In this document: positions 50,982 through 61,949 of the stretch, piece after piece
How the letters are laid out: the number at the start of each line of letters is the position of its first letter
Position numbering within the stretch: the stretch's first letter is position 1
From: Desulfogranum japonicum DSM 18378
GTDB taxonomy: Bacteria > Desulfobacterota > Desulfobulbia > Desulfobulbales > Desulfobulbaceae
Reading direction: 5' to 3'
Assembly: GCF_000429945.1 (NCBI RefSeq)
Contig: NZ_AUCV01000005.1
Coordinates: forward strand, 1-64,000
Length of the DNA stretch: 64,000 bases
Notes under the pieces: generated by a model
Seen by the model: only the letters and a program-made list of their open reading frames with translations
What the model was told of the DNA's origin: nothing
Databases searched by the model: none
Translations under genes and position numbers: made by a program

Positions 50982-53900
50982 TTATTCGCCACGTTGTCGT
51001 AGTCGGTTTAAAAGGTCGGCAAATTCAGCGGCCTTTGGCTTGACCATCCAGAAGTTGCCTATATAATCAACAAAATCGTCCAGCAGGTGCCAGGCCCAAT
51101 CACTGTTTGTTTCCCTGGCAAATTTTTCAATCACCTGGTGCAGGTGATGCCGGTACTCCTCCATATATCCGGAATGGATACGTTGAATTTCAACCAGTTC
51201 ATGGTTGTATTTATCCACAAAGGTGTTGTCCATATCCAATACATAGGCAAAGCCGCCCGTCATTCCAGCCCCGAAGTTAACCCCGGTTTTTCCCAGTACC
51301 GCGACCATACCTCCGGTCATATATTCACAGCAGTGATCTCCGGCACCTTCAATAACAGCCATAGCACCGGAATTTCGTACTGCAAAACGTTCTCCGGCTA
51401 TCCCGGCACCATAGAGTGTGCCACCCGTGGCACCGTAGAGGCATGTGTTACCCATGATACTGGTTTCACATGTTTTAAAGGCAGATCCGGCTGGAGGAGA
51501 TATGACCAGTTTGCCGCCAGCCATTCCCTTGCCAACATAATCATTGGCATCCCCATGTAAATACATTTCCAATCCTCCGGCATTCCAGACTCCAAAGCTC
51601 TGGCCGGCAACACCTGTAAGCAGAACCTTGACCGGGGTGTCCGTCATGCCCTGATTGCCGTGTCTTTTTGCTATTGCACCGCTGATTTTGGCACCGATGG
51701 AGCGGTCGCGATTGGTCACCTCATAGATGAACGTGCCACCGGATTTTTTTTCTATACTCGGCAACATGTCTTTGAGCATGGTTTCCGCAAGGATACCCTT
51801 GTCAAAGGGTTGGTTCTGTCGGACCGTACAATGGCGGGGCTTATCTGACAGCGATGAGTCCCTGTAAATGATGGGCGAAAGGTCAAGCCGCTGCTGCCTG
51901 CCGGTTTCACCTTGACTTGGCACAAGCAGGTCTGCGCGGCCAATGAGTTCTTCAAATGTTCCTATTCCCAGGGCAGCCATCCACTGCCTGGTTTCCTGGG
52001 CAACAAACCGGAAATAGTTCATGGCCTTTTCCACCGTGCCCTTGTAATGACGATCTCGAAGGTCGGAACGTTGCGTGGCCACACCGGTGGCACAGTTGTT
52101 GAGATGGCAGATCCGTAGATATTTACATCCAAGGGCGATCATGGGTGCTGTGCCGAAGCCAAAACTTTCAGCTCCAAGCAGAGCAGCCTTGATGACATCA
52201 AGCCCGGTTTTGAGTCCGCCGTCTGTTTGCAACCGCACTTTGCCACGCAGGCCATTGACCTGCAAGGCCTGATGTGCTTCACTCAAACCCAGTTCCCAGG
52301 GAGAACCTGCATAGTGGATGGATGAGAGTGGGCTTGCGGCAGTACCTCCGTCATATCCTGAAATGGTGATCAGGTCCGCATAGGCTTTTGCCACCCCAGC
52401 TGCAATGGTGCCGACACCAGGTCTTGAGACGAGTTTCACTGAAACCAGAGCATCCGGATTAATCTGTTTCAGATCAAAAATAAGCTGGGCAAGATCTTCT
52501 ATGGAGTAGATGTCGTGGTGGGGTGGAGGGGAAATAAGGGTCACACCAGGAGTGGAATAGCGCAGTTCGGCAATGAGATCGTTGACCTTACCGCCAGGGA
52601 GCTGTCCACCTTCACCAGGCTTTGCTCCCTGGGCAATCTTAATCTGCATAACTTCGGCATTAACCAGGTAATGGGGGGTAACACCAAAACGGCCAGAAGC
52701 GATCTGCTTGATTTTGGAGTTTCTGTTCGTACCGTAACGTTCAGGGTCTTCACCTCCTTCGCCGCTGTTGGAGCGTCCCCCCAAGGTATTCATGGCCATG
52801 GCAAGCGCCTCATGTGCCTCTGGTGAGAGGGCTCCAAGGGACATGGCCGCAGAATCAAAGCGTTTTACGATTTCGCTGATCGGTTCTACCTCATCAAGGG
52901 GGATTGGCTCCAGCCCTGTCTTCAGTTGCAACATATCTCTGAGGGTGGCATGCTGCCTGGAATTGATCAGATCTGCACATTTTTGCCAATGCTCGTATTC
53001 TCCGGAATTGACAGCAAATTGCAGGGCATGGACAACGTCAGGATTGAAGGCGTGAAATTCCTGGCCATGCATGTATTTTAAAATACCGCCCGGACGAATG
53101 GCTTGTTGCGGCTTGTGAAATGCATCCCTGGCAAGAATCTTTTGATCTGCTTCAAGGTCGGAAAAATCAGCCCCCTGTATGCGACTTGGGGTTCCCTGGA
53201 AACAACGATCAACCACCTCCCGATGCAGGCCGATAATTTCAAAAAGCTGCGCACCTCTGTAGGAGGCAATGGTGGAGATGCCCATCTTGGAAAGAATTTT
53301 CAGCAGTCCTTTGTTGAGGCCTTTACGATAATTCTTAAACGCCTGGTCAACTGTTACCACCAGCCTTCCTTGATCATGCAGATGATTAAAGATTGAATAG
53401 CTCAGGTATGGAAATACGGCTGTTGCACCGTAGCCTATCAGACAGGCAATATGATGGGCATCCCTGGCCGTGGCTGTTTCCACAATGATATTGGCGTCAC
53501 AGCGAATGCCTTGCAGGCACAACTGTCTATGCACTATTCCCGTGGCAAGCAGGGCATGTATGGGGAGGAGATCCGGCTCCACATAGTCATCGGAGAGAAC
53601 CAGGAGTACCGCACCTGCCCGAACTGCATCACAGGCTTTTTGGGCAAGGTTGTCCAGCGCCTGCTGCAGGTTTTCTTTTTCCGGATTGTAATAGAGTTTA
53701 CAGCGATGAACAGGGTATCCCCAACGGTCAAGATTGACCAGGGCCTTGAAGCGGCCAATGGACAATACCGGCGAGGAGAGACGCACACGGGCGGCGTGAT
53801 TTTCTGTTTCTTCGTAGATGGAAAGTTCCGGCCCCACACAGGTCTCCAACGACATGACAATGGCTTCCCGCAGAGGGTCGATAGGAGGGTTGGTAACCTG

Positions 53901-55460
53901 GGCAAACTGTTGGCGAAAGAAATCGTACAACGGACGCTGTGTTCTGGAGAGCACCGCCATGGGGGTATCGTCGCCCATGGATCCTGTGGCCTCCTGGGCA
54001 GTTTCTGCCAGAGGGCACAAGAGCTGATCGCACTCTTCAAAAGTGACCTGAAACAGTTTCATCAATGCCTTGAGTTCCGTGTCAGGCAGTTTACGTTCCA
54101 CATCTTCTTTTTCCAGAGAGGCTTCAATACGCAGGGTATTATTTTTCAACCATCGTTTGTAAGGGTGACGTTGTTTCAGTTGTTCGTCAATTTCCCTGGA
54201 ATGACGAATGGTGCCGGTGGCTGTATCCACTGACAGAATTTTTCCCGGTCCCAGTCGACCTTTGGCCAGGATGTCTTCCGGGGCATGATGGGTTACCCCC
54301 ACTTCAGAAGCCACAGTGATGATATTATCTTTTGTCAGTACCCACCTGGAAGGGCGTAATCCGTTCCGATCCAGGGCGCATACGGCATATCGGCCATCGG
54401 TGATAACCAGACCGGCTGGTCCGTCCCAAGGCTCTATGTGCATGGAGTTGTATTCAAAAAAGGCGCGAAGATCAGCGTCCATATGTTCCACATTCTGCCA
54501 AGAAGGAGGCACAAGCACCCGAATTGCCCTGTGCAGTTCCATGCCCCCGGTAATAAGGATCTCCAGCATATTATCCAGGCTTGATGAGTCTGATCCATGG
54601 AGGTTGATCAGGGGAGGAACTTTATCCAGATCAGGTAACAGGGGGCTGATGAATTTTGGGGTGCGAGCCAGGGCCCAGTTGCGGTTACCGGTGATGGTAT
54701 TGATTTCGCCATTATGCGCCAGGAGGCGGAATGGCTGTGCCAGCTGCCATTGGGGCATGGTATTGGTGGAAAATCGTTGATGAAAGACACAGATTGCCGT
54801 TTCCAGGTTCCTGTCAGCCAGGTCCGGATAAAAGATAGACAAGTCTGCCGGCATCATGAGACCTTTGTAGGAAAGCACTTCGGTGCTGAGACTGGCGATA
54901 TAAAAATCCCGGTCTTCTGCAAGTTCTCTTTCCGCCATTCTTCGCGCCATGAACAGTTTTGCTGCAAACTCCTGTTTATCCAGGGCGCAACCGTTTACAA
55001 ACAGGTGAACGAAAGATGGCATGGATTCCAGGGCAATCGGTCCAAGGCACTTGGTATCTGTAGGGATTTCACGCCAACCGGCAATCTGCAGGCCCTGTTT
55101 CTCCAGGGACGCGGTCAGGATTTTGCGGCAATGCTCAGCTTGTTTTTTGTCCCGGTTGAGCATGATGGAACCTACCGCATAGAGGTCACTGAGCGGGGTT
55201 GAGCAACATTTTTCAGCTACTTTGCGTAAAAAGAGATCTGGTTTTTGGATTAAAAGCCCACAGCCATCACCTGTTCGGCCATCTGCGGCAATACCACCCC
55301 TGTGGGTCATGCTCGTGAGTGCTTCGATTGCTGTTGCCAGTAACGTATGACTGGCTTCACCGTTCACATGGGCAACCAGTCCGAAACCGCAGTTGTCTTT
55401 GTAGTCGCTGTTGTTGTACAAACCTTTTGATATAGTGTGTGAAAGTGGATGCTCTGTCAT
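50982..55460 (-). CDS. gltB: glutamate synthase large subunit
   Basis: A 1492-residue enzyme, near the usual 1,500. Residues 24 on are the Ntn glutaminase: Cys24 in [13 protein letters not shown] becomes the N-terminal nucleophile after removal of 23 residues. The central domain and the FMN barrel follow ([40 protein letters not shown] with the [3Fe-4S] Cys), then the GXGXG beta-helix ([18 protein letters not shown]). It makes glutamate from glutamine and 2-oxoglutarate. The start at 55460 fits the propeptide; the longer frame to 55556 has no ribosome site. Confidence 0.94.
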   Translation of the reverse strand: MTEHPLSHTISKGLYNNSDYKDNCGFGLVAHVNGEASHTLLATAIEALTSMTHRGGIAADGRTGDGCGLLIQKPDLFLRKVAEKCCSTPLSDLYAVGSIMLNRDKKQAEHCRKILTASLEKQGLQIAGWREIPTDTKCLGPIALESMPSFVHLFVNGCALDKQEFAAKLFMARRMAERELAEDRDFYIASLSTEVLSYKGLMMPADLSIFYPDLADRNLETAICVFHQRFSTNTMPQWQLAQPFRLLAHNGEINTITGNRNWALARTPKFISPLLPDLDKVPPLINLHGSDSSSLDNMLEILITGGMELHRAIRVLVPPSWQNVEHMDADLRAFFEYNSMHIEPWDGPAGLVITDGRYAVCALDRNGLRPSRWVLTKDNIITVASEVGVTHHAPEDILAKGRLGPGKILSVDTATGTIRHSREIDEQLKQRHPYKRWLKNNTLRIEASLEKEDVERKLPDTELKALMKLFQVTFEECDQLLCPLAETAQEATGSMGDDTPMAVLSRTQRPLYDFFRQQFAQVTNPPIDPLREAIVMSLETCVGPELSIYEETENHAARVRLSSPVLSIGRFKALVNLDRWGYPVHRCKLYYNPEKENLQQALDNLAQKACDAVRAGAVLLVLSDDYVEPDLLPIHALLATGIVHRQLCLQGIRCDANIIVETATARDAHHIACLIGYGATAVFPYLSYSIFNHLHDQGRLVVTVDQAFKNYRKGLNKGLLKILSKMGISTIASYRGAQLFEIIGLHREVVDRCFQGTPSRIQGADFSDLEADQKILARDAFHKPQQAIRPGGILKYMHGQEFHAFNPDVVHALQFAVNSGEYEHWQKCADLINSRQHATLRDMLQLKTGLEPIPLDEVEPISEIVKRFDSAAMSLGALSPEAHEALAMAMNTLGGRSNSGEGGEDPERYGTNRNSKIKQIASGRFGVTPHYLVNAEVMQIKIAQGAKPGEGGQLPGGKVNDLIAELRYSTPGVTLISPPPHHDIYSIEDLAQLIFDLKQINPDALVSVKLVSRPGVGTIAAGVAKAYADLITISGYDGGTAASPLSSIHYAGSPWELGLSEAHQALQVNGLRGKVRLQTDGGLKTGLDVIKAALLGAESFGFGTAPMIALGCKYLRICHLNNCATGVATQRSDLRDRHYKGTVEKAMNYFRFVAQETRQWMAALGIGTFEELIGRADLLVPSQGETGRQQRLDLSPIIYRDSSLSDKPRHCTVRQNQPFDKGILAETMLKDMLPSIEKKSGGTFIYEVTNRDRSIGAKISGAIAKRHGNQGMTDTPVKVLLTGVAGQSFGVWNAGGLEMYLHGDANDYVGKGMAGGKLVISPPAGSAFKTCETSIMGNTCLYGATGGTLYGAGIAGERFAVRNSGAMAVIEGAGDHCCEYMTGGMVAVLGKTGVNFGAGMTGGFAYVLDMDNTFVDKYNHELVEIQRIHSGYMEEYRHHLHQVIEKFARETNSDWAWHLLDDFVDYIGNFWMVKPKAAEFADLLNRLRQRGE

Positions 55461-55724
55461 AAGGGACTCACCGTGGGTAATGGTGTTGGTTATTTGAGGG
55501 GGAGTCTGCCAGCCGGTATACTTCGCAACTTTTGGATAGTTGCTGTTTTTCCGCAACCCTCAGGACACCGCATTTTTAAAGACAGGATTTTATTGGCCAG
55601 CGTATATATCCAGTGTAGACTATGTGCAGTACTTGAACCCGAACATCTGGACATCTGAATGCAACTGGTATTCCCTTAGCGCTGTCCTTTTCTATCTATA
55701 ACCGATACTTTGTTATTTACGGTA
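55461..55724. other. divergent intergenic region gltB / DHH-CBS gene
   Basis: About 260 bases. Promoters of both genes should lie here. GTTTTTCCGCAACCCTCAGG (55545-55564) is a distant stub of the family-1 core. I saw no riboswitch. Confidence 0.4.
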
Positions 55725-57023
55725 ATGCAAATTGTAACAACCCATAAAAATACTGATTTTGATGCTCTGGCCTCCATCCTGGCAGCCACTGTGTATTATC
55801 CGCAATGTGTAGCTGTTTGCCCTAAAAGCGTGAATCCCAACGTTAAACGTTTTCTCGCCTTGCATAAAACTGCTTTTAATATCGTGCTTCCCAATGAAAT
55901 CGAATCGGAGGATGTTGAGAGTCTTGTGGTGGTGGATACCAATACCTGGCATAGGCTTGATCGGATGGAAGCGTTACAACAAAAGGAGGACCTTGAGATC
56001 CAGATATGGGATCACCATATGGGCATAGGGGATATCAATGCCTCCTGGCAGCGCGTGGAGAAGGTGGGTGCCACCATCACCCTGTTTGTGGAGGAATTCA
56101 TTGCAAAAAACATCGAGTTGACCCCGTTGCAGGCAACAGTGTTTTTGATTGGCCTTTATGAAGATACAGGCCAGCTGACCTTCAGCTCCACGACCCCAAG
56201 GGATGCCCATGCTGCTGCATTTCTATTGGAACAGGGAGCAGACTTGACCATTGCCGTGGAATTTTTGAATATGGCTTATGGAGAGACACAGAAGAAAATT
56301 CTTTTTCGTCTCATGCGTGATGCAGAAGTAATAGATATTCATGGTCACAGTGTTGGTATGGGAGTTGTGCGCGTTGACAAACGCGCCGAATTGGCCATGG
56401 TTGTGCAACATTATAGTAAAATTGTAAATGCTGACGCTGTTTTTGTTATATTTGTCAATAATGATGGGGGGCAGTTTGTCATTGGCCGGAGTGCTGTACC
56501 GGAAATTAATGTGGCAAGAGTGGTAGAGCTTTTTGGGGGAGGAGGGCATCCTGGAGCAGGTTCTGCTGTTATCCGGGATGAAAGAAAAGCTCCCGGGACA
56601 GTCCGGCAAGAGATCATCTGTGCTCTGGAAAATAACCAGGGCGGAGAAGCATTGGTTGCAGATATGATGTCTTTTCCTGTAACCACGGTTACGGAAGATA
56701 CACCAATGCACGAGGTTCGCACGCTCATGGAAAAGGAAAAGATACGTGGTGTGATCGTTTCCGGCGGTAAAGGTATCCTGGGCATAGTTGTATTATGGGA
56801 TTTTAAAAAATTAAAGAGCGACCGCCAGTGGAACAGCCCTGTGAAAGCTTTTATGACCAGAAATGTTACCTCCATCGCTCCCGACGTCATGGCAAGCGAA
56901 GCCGCGGAACTCATGGTGAAGAAAAATATTGGGCATCTGCCTGTTCTTCAGGATGATGAGGTTATAGGTATTGTTACCCGTACAGATATTATTAATTATC
57001 TGTACGGGATGCTTCCAGAATAA
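55725..57023 (+). CDS. DHH-family phosphoesterase with two CBS domains
   Basis: A 432-residue protein: DHH phosphoesterase (residues about 1-165), DHHA1 nucleic-acid-binding domain (to about 290), and two CBS domains (about 310-430). DHH motifs are HKNTDFDALAS, VVVDTN, WDHHMG and GLYEDTGQ; DHHA1 has GGGGHPGAGSA. It probably hydrolyses oligoribonucleotides or cyclic dinucleotides under control of adenine nucleotides bound by CBS. In many relatives the same DHH-CBS part is fused to a tRNA nucleotidyltransferase (A- or CC-adding type); that part is absent here because a stop follows CBS directly. ATG 55725 is preferred over TTG 55710. Confidence 0.85.
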   Translation: MQIVTTHKNTDFDALASILAATVYYPQCVAVCPKSVNPNVKRFLALHKTAFNIVLPNEIESEDVESLVVVDTNTWHRLDRMEALQQKEDLEIQIWDHHMGIGDINASWQRVEKVGATITLFVEEFIAKNIELTPLQATVFLIGLYEDTGQLTFSSTTPRDAHAAAFLLEQGADLTIAVEFLNMAYGETQKKILFRLMRDAEVIDIHGHSVGMGVVRVDKRAELAMVVQHYSKIVNADAVFVIFVNNDGGQFVIGRSAVPEINVARVVELFGGGGHPGAGSAVIRDERKAPGTVRQEIICALENNQGGEALVADMMSFPVTTVTEDTPMHEVRTLMEKEKIRGVIVSGGKGILGIVVLWDFKKLKSDRQWNSPVKAFMTRNVTSIAPDVMASEAAELMVKKNIGHLPVLQDDEVIGIVTRTDIINYLYGMLPE

Positions 57024-57202
57024 TTTTAAAAGGCTCATAGCAAAACAGTGATTTTAACTGGTTCTTTTTTTTATGAGTGCTATCCTGTTATTGTAGGTAT
57101 ATGGTCATTATCTGTTTCAATTCACCAGAAAAGGAGTACAGGGCAAGGGGTGATATGTAACGCTTTTTTTCCATTTCATCAGATAGGATTTATTTGGCAG
57201 CC

Positions 57203-60046
57203 ATGAAAAAGTGGTTCCGACAACTTTCTATACAGGGAAAACTGCATATTATCATTTTGGGCTCTTGCCTGGTTGCTCTTTTGTTCACAGCTATTGTCTT
57301 TCTTGCTGGTCAGCGATACCTGCTGCGCAGGCAATTTACAGAAGAGCTTATGACGCTGTCCGGGGTTATAAGTGAAAACTGCCAGGCAGGAGTAGCTTTC
57401 AAGGATACTGCTTCGCTGCAGGGAATTCTACGTTCACTGGTTGCCAAACCTTCTATCCTTCAAGGGCAGGTCTATTCCAAAAATAAAGTTCTGCTTGCCA
57501 GTTATGAGCGGAGTGGAACCCAAGGCAAGATCATCGCGGAAAACGATACAGAAGAAGCCAGCTTTGCCATGGGCGTACACTTTCATTCTGATCATGTCTC
57601 TGTGGGTAAAACCATTGAACTGGAAGATGAACCCATCGGTTTTCTTTATCTCCGTGCCGGTCTCGATAATCTTAATAAAAGTCAGGTGTTAATTATTCTG
57701 CTCATGGGGATGGGGTTAGCCATAGGTATGGGGATGGCCATGCTGCTGTCATCCGGCCTGTTGCGCGTTATAGTTGAGCCTATCCTGAGCCTGCTTGCCA
57801 CCATGCAGAAGGTCAGCAAGGAAAAATCCTACGCAGCGAGGACACCCATTATCAATGATGATGAGTTAGGTGCCTTGGCAAGCGGCTTCAATAAGATGAT
57901 TGAGCAGATACAGCAGCGGGATGAACATCTGGAAGAGCAGGTGAACGAGAGAACCAAGGATTTGCTTGCCGCCAAGGAAATGGCAGAGGAAGCGAACCGC
58001 GCTAAAAGCACGTTTCTCGCCAATATGAGTCACGAAATACGCACCCCGATGAACGCCATTATCGGTATGACCCACCTTGCGTTGGAAGACGAGCCGCCGG
58101 CACGCCAGAAAAAAATTCTGCAAACTGTGAAAACATCGGCAGATAGCCTACTGGGTATACTCAACGATATTCTGGATTTTTCCAAGATTGAAGCAGGGCA
58201 AATGCAACTGAGCTATAAGCCTTTCAAGCTGGAAGAAGTTCTGAAATCCGTTGTTTCCACCATGGAAATGTCTGCCTTGGAAAAGGGGCTTGACCTCAGT
58301 TATGTGAAAGATGACAACATGGCTGATGTCTATTTGGGTGATGATCTCAGGTTGACCCAGATTTTATTGAATCTGGTGGGTAATGCTGTCAAATTTACCC
58401 ATAGCGGTATGGTGCGGATAAAAGTGAATAAAGCTGCAGTGTTGCAGAAAAGCGGGCAATTTGTCCTGCATTTTGCTGTTGAAGACAGCGGGATCGGCAT
58501 TGCAGAAGATAAGCTGGATATTATCTTCAACACCTTTGAACAGGCAGACAAGTCCTATGTGCGCCGCTTCGGTGGAACCGGCCTGGGGCTGACTATCAGC
58601 CGACAGTTGGCGGAAATGATGGGGGGGCGGATATGGGTTGAAAGTCAGCCTGATCAGGGGAGCACATTTCACTTTACTGTTTGCCTGGAAGAGGGCGGTG
58701 ATTCGCAGCTCTCCGAGGAAGCAAGTTTTTCATACACCGGTCAGGCTAAAGTGAGTGGTCTGCATATTCTGGTTGTTGATGATAATGAGGCCAACCGTGA
58801 ACTTGCCCAAATGGTTTTGGAGAAGGATAATACTGTGGAGGTGGCGGCCAATGGACTGGAAGCTGTAGAAAAGTTGAGCCATGATAATTACGATGTGGTG
58901 GTTATGGATGTGCAGATGCCTATTATGGACGGCTTGGCCACCACCAGATTGATCAGGGCGGTGGAAGAAGGAAAAATACCCAAGGGTTCCATTGAACCTG
59001 AATTGCTTGTCCATCTGCAGGAAAGGCTGCAGGGACGGCACACATTGGTTATCGCAATGACCGCCCATGCCATGAGCGGTGATATGGAGATGTGCTTGGA
59101 AGCAGGCATGGATGATTATGTGACCAAGCCATTTCATCCCGATCAGCTTTTCAGCGCTTTTACGATCCATACCGGAGGATATGCCTCGCAAACGTCCAGA
59201 AACAGACAGCATCAGGCTCTTTCCGAAGGCGGTTCACTCCGTCCTGGTCAAATCTGCTTGGAAGACATGCGTAGTTTTTTGCAGCAGAGCAATGCGTTTT
59301 CCCTCCAGCAGGCCAACACTATCCTGGATACTTTTATTCGCAACATGCAAACGAAAGTAACCCAGGCAGAGCAGGATTTGTCAGAGAAAGACTATAAGCA
59401 GCTTGGTGAAACAGCACATGCCCTGAAAGGAATGCTTCTGCAGTGTGGAATATTTGATTGGGCGGAAAGAGCGCAGCTCCTTTGCCGAAAGGCCAGGGGA
59501 GGCTATGTCGAGGATTCCTATGAAGAATTGGTTACAACAATTAAAAATGCTCTCCAGCCCTGTATTTCCGCCCATGGCACCATGAAGGGTGAGGGCAGTA
59601 CAAAAGGGGAAAACAACGAAGAGTCGGACCCTTTACCTCTACAGTCTGGCGAGCCGCACAGTGAGTTGCGCAAACCCTGTGTACTGGTGATGGATGATGA
59701 TGAAGGCGTTCGCAGAGTGGCAGCAAGGATGCTGACATCCCTTGGCTGTGAAGTCAGTGTCGCAGAACATGGAAAAATGGCTGTTGCCATGTTTCAGAAG
59801 GCCATGGAACAAGGAAGACCCTACAAGCTGGTCATCGTAGACGCCCGTGTCCCCAAGGGGCTAGGAGGGAGGGAAACTGCTGAGAAGATTCTCAGCCTTG
59901 ATGCAGGAGCAAATATAATTATCTGCAGTGGGGATAATTTTGATCCGGATATGCAAAGTTATCTGGAATTCGGCTGCGTGGATGCCATGGAAAAACCATA
60001 TAGCATAAAAGAGTTGAAAAAGTATCTGGCCCGGCACCTGCCTTGA
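57203..60046 (+). CDS. hybrid sensor histidine kinase with HPt and C-terminal second receiver
   Basis: A 947-residue inner-membrane kinase. Membrane helices at about 18-38 and 163-187 enclose a periplasmic sensor domain (CHASE8-like); HAMP follows, then HisKA with His277 ([10 protein letters not shown]), ATPase ([25 protein letters not shown]), receiver 1 with Asp569 ([13 protein letters not shown]), HPt with His739 (AHALKGML) and a second receiver with Asp880 (VIVDARVP). The order kinase-REC-HPt-REC is a full phosphorelay in one chain, with a second receiver after HPt. Receiver 1 has an extra stretch ([20 protein letters not shown]) before TAHAMSG. No partner gene is adjacent. Confidence 0.9.
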   Translation: MKKWFRQLSIQGKLHIIILGSCLVALLFTAIVFLAGQRYLLRRQFTEELMTLSGVISENCQAGVAFKDTASLQGILRSLVAKPSILQGQVYSKNKVLLASYERSGTQGKIIAENDTEEASFAMGVHFHSDHVSVGKTIELEDEPIGFLYLRAGLDNLNKSQVLIILLMGMGLAIGMGMAMLLSSGLLRVIVEPILSLLATMQKVSKEKSYAARTPIINDDELGALASGFNKMIEQIQQRDEHLEEQVNERTKDLLAAKEMAEEANRAKSTFLANMSHEIRTPMNAIIGMTHLALEDEPPARQKKILQTVKTSADSLLGILNDILDFSKIEAGQMQLSYKPFKLEEVLKSVVSTMEMSALEKGLDLSYVKDDNMADVYLGDDLRLTQILLNLVGNAVKFTHSGMVRIKVNKAAVLQKSGQFVLHFAVEDSGIGIAEDKLDIIFNTFEQADKSYVRRFGGTGLGLTISRQLAEMMGGRIWVESQPDQGSTFHFTVCLEEGGDSQLSEEASFSYTGQAKVSGLHILVVDDNEANRELAQMVLEKDNTVEVAANGLEAVEKLSHDNYDVVVMDVQMPIMDGLATTRLIRAVEEGKIPKGSIEPELLVHLQERLQGRHTLVIAMTAHAMSGDMEMCLEAGMDDYVTKPFHPDQLFSAFTIHTGGYASQTSRNRQHQALSEGGSLRPGQICLEDMRSFLQQSNAFSLQQANTILDTFIRNMQTKVTQAEQDLSEKDYKQLGETAHALKGMLLQCGIFDWAERAQLLCRKARGGYVEDSYEELVTTIKNALQPCISAHGTMKGEGSTKGENNEESDPLPLQSGEPHSELRKPCVLVMDDDEGVRRVAARMLTSLGCEVSVAEHGKMAVAMFQKAMEQGRPYKLVIVDARVPKGLGGRETAEKILSLDAGANIIICSGDNFDPDMQSYLEFGCVDAMEKPYSIKELKKYLARHLP

Positions 60047-60199
60047 TTTTTCATGCCCATGGCCTTTGGCATAGTCGTTAATTTTCTTTTGTGTAGTTCC
60101 TTTTTGCGATCAGTGTAGGCCAGTTGCGCTGCACGCACCACCAAACTGTCGCGAGAAATCAGCCATACGCAGGTGAGATACGGAGTCGTACACTGTCTG

Positions 60200-60231
60200 G
60201 GGCGCAGAGCGTGAAAAAATGTTCTGCGCCC
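60200..60231 (-). terminator. hairpin after the HIT gene
   Basis: GGGCGCAGA pairs with TCTGCGCCC (nine bases each) around a 14-base loop, 24 bases past the stop of the HIT gene. The kinase gene converges on it from the other side. No T-run on the minus strand. Confidence 0.5.
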
Positions 60232-60254
60232 GGCATATTTCATGCTTTCAGCTT

Positions 60255-60596
60255 TCAGCCTGGAGGCCACTGCATACTGCGACCGCCAAGTACGTGCATA
60301 TGTACATGAAAAACTGTCTGGCCCGCCTGCTCACCATTGTTAAAGACAATTCGGAACTGTTCGATCCCCTCCTGTTGTGCGACTTTGCTGCCAATACGCA
60401 TGAGTTTTCCGATCACCTTTTCATCCTCCTCCGCAACATCGGTGGGGCCTGAAATATGCTTTTTAGGCACAACCAGAAAATGGACAGGAGCCTGTGGAGC
60501 TATGTCTCGAAAGGCGAGGACATCTTCATCTTCGTAGAGTTTTTCAGCTGGAATGTCACCTGCGATAATTTTGCAAAATAGACAGTCTGTTGGCAT
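60255..60596 (-). CDS. hinT: HIT-family nucleotide hydrolase (HinT)
   Basis: A 113-residue histidine-triad protein. CLFCKIIAGDIPAEKLYED begins the fold, GPTDVAEEDE and IVFNNGEQAGQTVFHVHMHV carry the active-site triad HVHMH. It hydrolyses AMP-lysine and other phosphoramidates and is nearly universal. The start ATG 60596 has AAGGAGA upstream; the open frame to 60707 is not used. It ends WPPG, the common C-terminus. Confidence 0.92.
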   Translation of the reverse strand: MPTDCLFCKIIAGDIPAEKLYEDEDVLAFRDIAPQAPVHFLVVPKKHISGPTDVAEEDEKVIGKLMRIGSKVAQQEGIEQFRIVFNNGEQAGQTVFHVHMHVLGGRSMQWPPG

Positions 60597-60775
60597 GGTA
60601 ATTCTCCTTATATGATGGAAAAAATCCCAGGAGACTGACTGTGTGAGAATGCCCTTTTCCTCAGCTCGATGGCATTTCAGAAAAATAATGCTCGCAACAT
60701 GAAACATAGGGCTGCGCTTAGTATTTTGAAATGCCTTGATCTGAGTAAAAAGCTTTTTCCCGGACAGCCTCCTGA

Positions 60776-61402
60776 TCAGTGTTTTGCAGGACGGGGCTGC
60801 ATCTCTACAATCAGAGTGTTTTTAACACCCGCAATACGTACAGGATCCATGGCTAGGGGAACCTGCTGATTGCCTAACTGTAAATTGAGAATGTTCCATT
60901 TATCAAATGGAATGGAATATTCCTTGTTACTGAGGCTTCCCAACAGGGGATCAAGGCCTGTCTGCTGGCTATTGTCATTTTGGGCAGCTGATTTGAAGGT
61001 TGGCGTGATATAGAGCAAACGTTTCTTGGTATCAAGACGTGTTGCCAGGTCACAGGTTATGGGAAGCTGAACCGCACCAAGTTTTAGACGGATGTTTTGA
61101 CCGGCGATTTGTGTGTTCATTGCAAGGTCGTTGCCATGAACCATGCCGCGAAAATGTATGATATTGCCGTCTATACTGAGCGAATCAAGGGACGTGAGCA
61201 TAATATCGCCGTCCAGATCATTCTGGCCTGTTGCCAGAGGTAAAGGAAGAACCTGCTGGATGGAAGCAAGTAATGCTTCTGCCGGGAGCTGGAGATGGAT
61301 GTTACGGGCGGCTGCCTGAGCCGAAAATGCGCTAAGAGCTGTGAACAGAACGCATAATCCGAGCAGTTTGTAGGTTCTGCGAAAGAAAATTGAACAAGTC
61401 AT
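60776..61402 (-). CDS. exported protein of unknown function (LPS-assembly-like)
   Basis: A 208-residue protein with a signal peptide (LLGLCVLFTALSAFSAQAAA). The mature part begins RNIHLQLPAEALLASIQQVL, then SLDSLSIDGNIIHFRGMVHG and MNTQIAGQNIRLKLG, a beta-rich pattern with repeated bilayer-type strands that recalls small lipid- or membrane-binding periplasmic proteins. No family was recognised. ATG 61402 is the signal-peptide start; the longer frame to 61594 reads through a family-2 repeat. Confidence 0.55.
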   Translation of the reverse strand: MTCSIFFRRTYKLLGLCVLFTALSAFSAQAAARNIHLQLPAEALLASIQQVLPLPLATGQNDLDGDIMLTSLDSLSIDGNIIHFRGMVHGNDLAMNTQIAGQNIRLKLGAVQLPITCDLATRLDTKKRLLYITPTFKSAAQNDNSQQTGLDPLLGSLSNKEYSIPFDKWNILNLQLGNQQVPLAMDPVRIAGVKNTLIVEMQPRPAKH

Positions 61403-61430
61403 AGACAGATAATATAAGGTTAGAGGTTGA

Positions 61431-61614
61431 GTTAGTGCCTGTCCATAAATGGCTTTTTTACACAATTTTTGCGTTATGCTCAAAATGTTATCTTCTAGGT
61501 AAACGTAGATTCCGATATCAACTCTATGTCTGTGGAAAATTGTATCGCATGCCTCGGAGTATACGCTTGCCTCAACTTGAGTAAAAAAACTCATCTATGG
61601 ACAGACACCAGTTA
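61431..61614 (+). repeat. family-2 repeat, copy d
   Basis: GTTAGTGCCTGTCCATAAAT on the left and TCTATGGACAGACACCAGTT on the right are the inverted ends. At 184 bases it is the longest copy. The inside contains CTGTGGAAAATTGTATCGCA, found again in decayed copy e. It lies upstream of the exported protein's start codon. Confidence 0.85.
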
Positions 61615-61949
61615 AGGGAAATAGTGTCATCAGTCCCATGTGAAAGTATGCCAGAGTCGACCACAGGGGGAAGTCTTAAAAGGTTTGGCTGATACTTGTA
61701 GCCTGTGAAATGTCAACGCTCCCCTGAAAGTCAATACGTCTATTGTATACTCTTTTGTAAAGTTCGCAAGTGTCGGTAACAAGGTACGGACGGTAATTGT
61801 GCTTATAATATGTTACTTGTTTTATTATGCTATTTTTTGTACGCTGTGCTGCTTGAAAAAAGATGTATACCATGTTTGACCCTGATGTGACTTTTGTATT
61901 CCACTTGTAATATCGGGGCTTGTCAACATTCAGAGAGATATCGCTCACC
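61615..61949. other. intergenic region upstream of the XPB-like helicase
   Basis: About 330 bases without a supported gene; a 97-codon minus-strand frame has no start site or domain. It likely contains divergent promoters. Confidence 0.4.

Noticed and set aside
53451-54233. 260-codon frame opposite gltB
   Set aside because: Shadow of the glutamate synthase gene; no domain seen.
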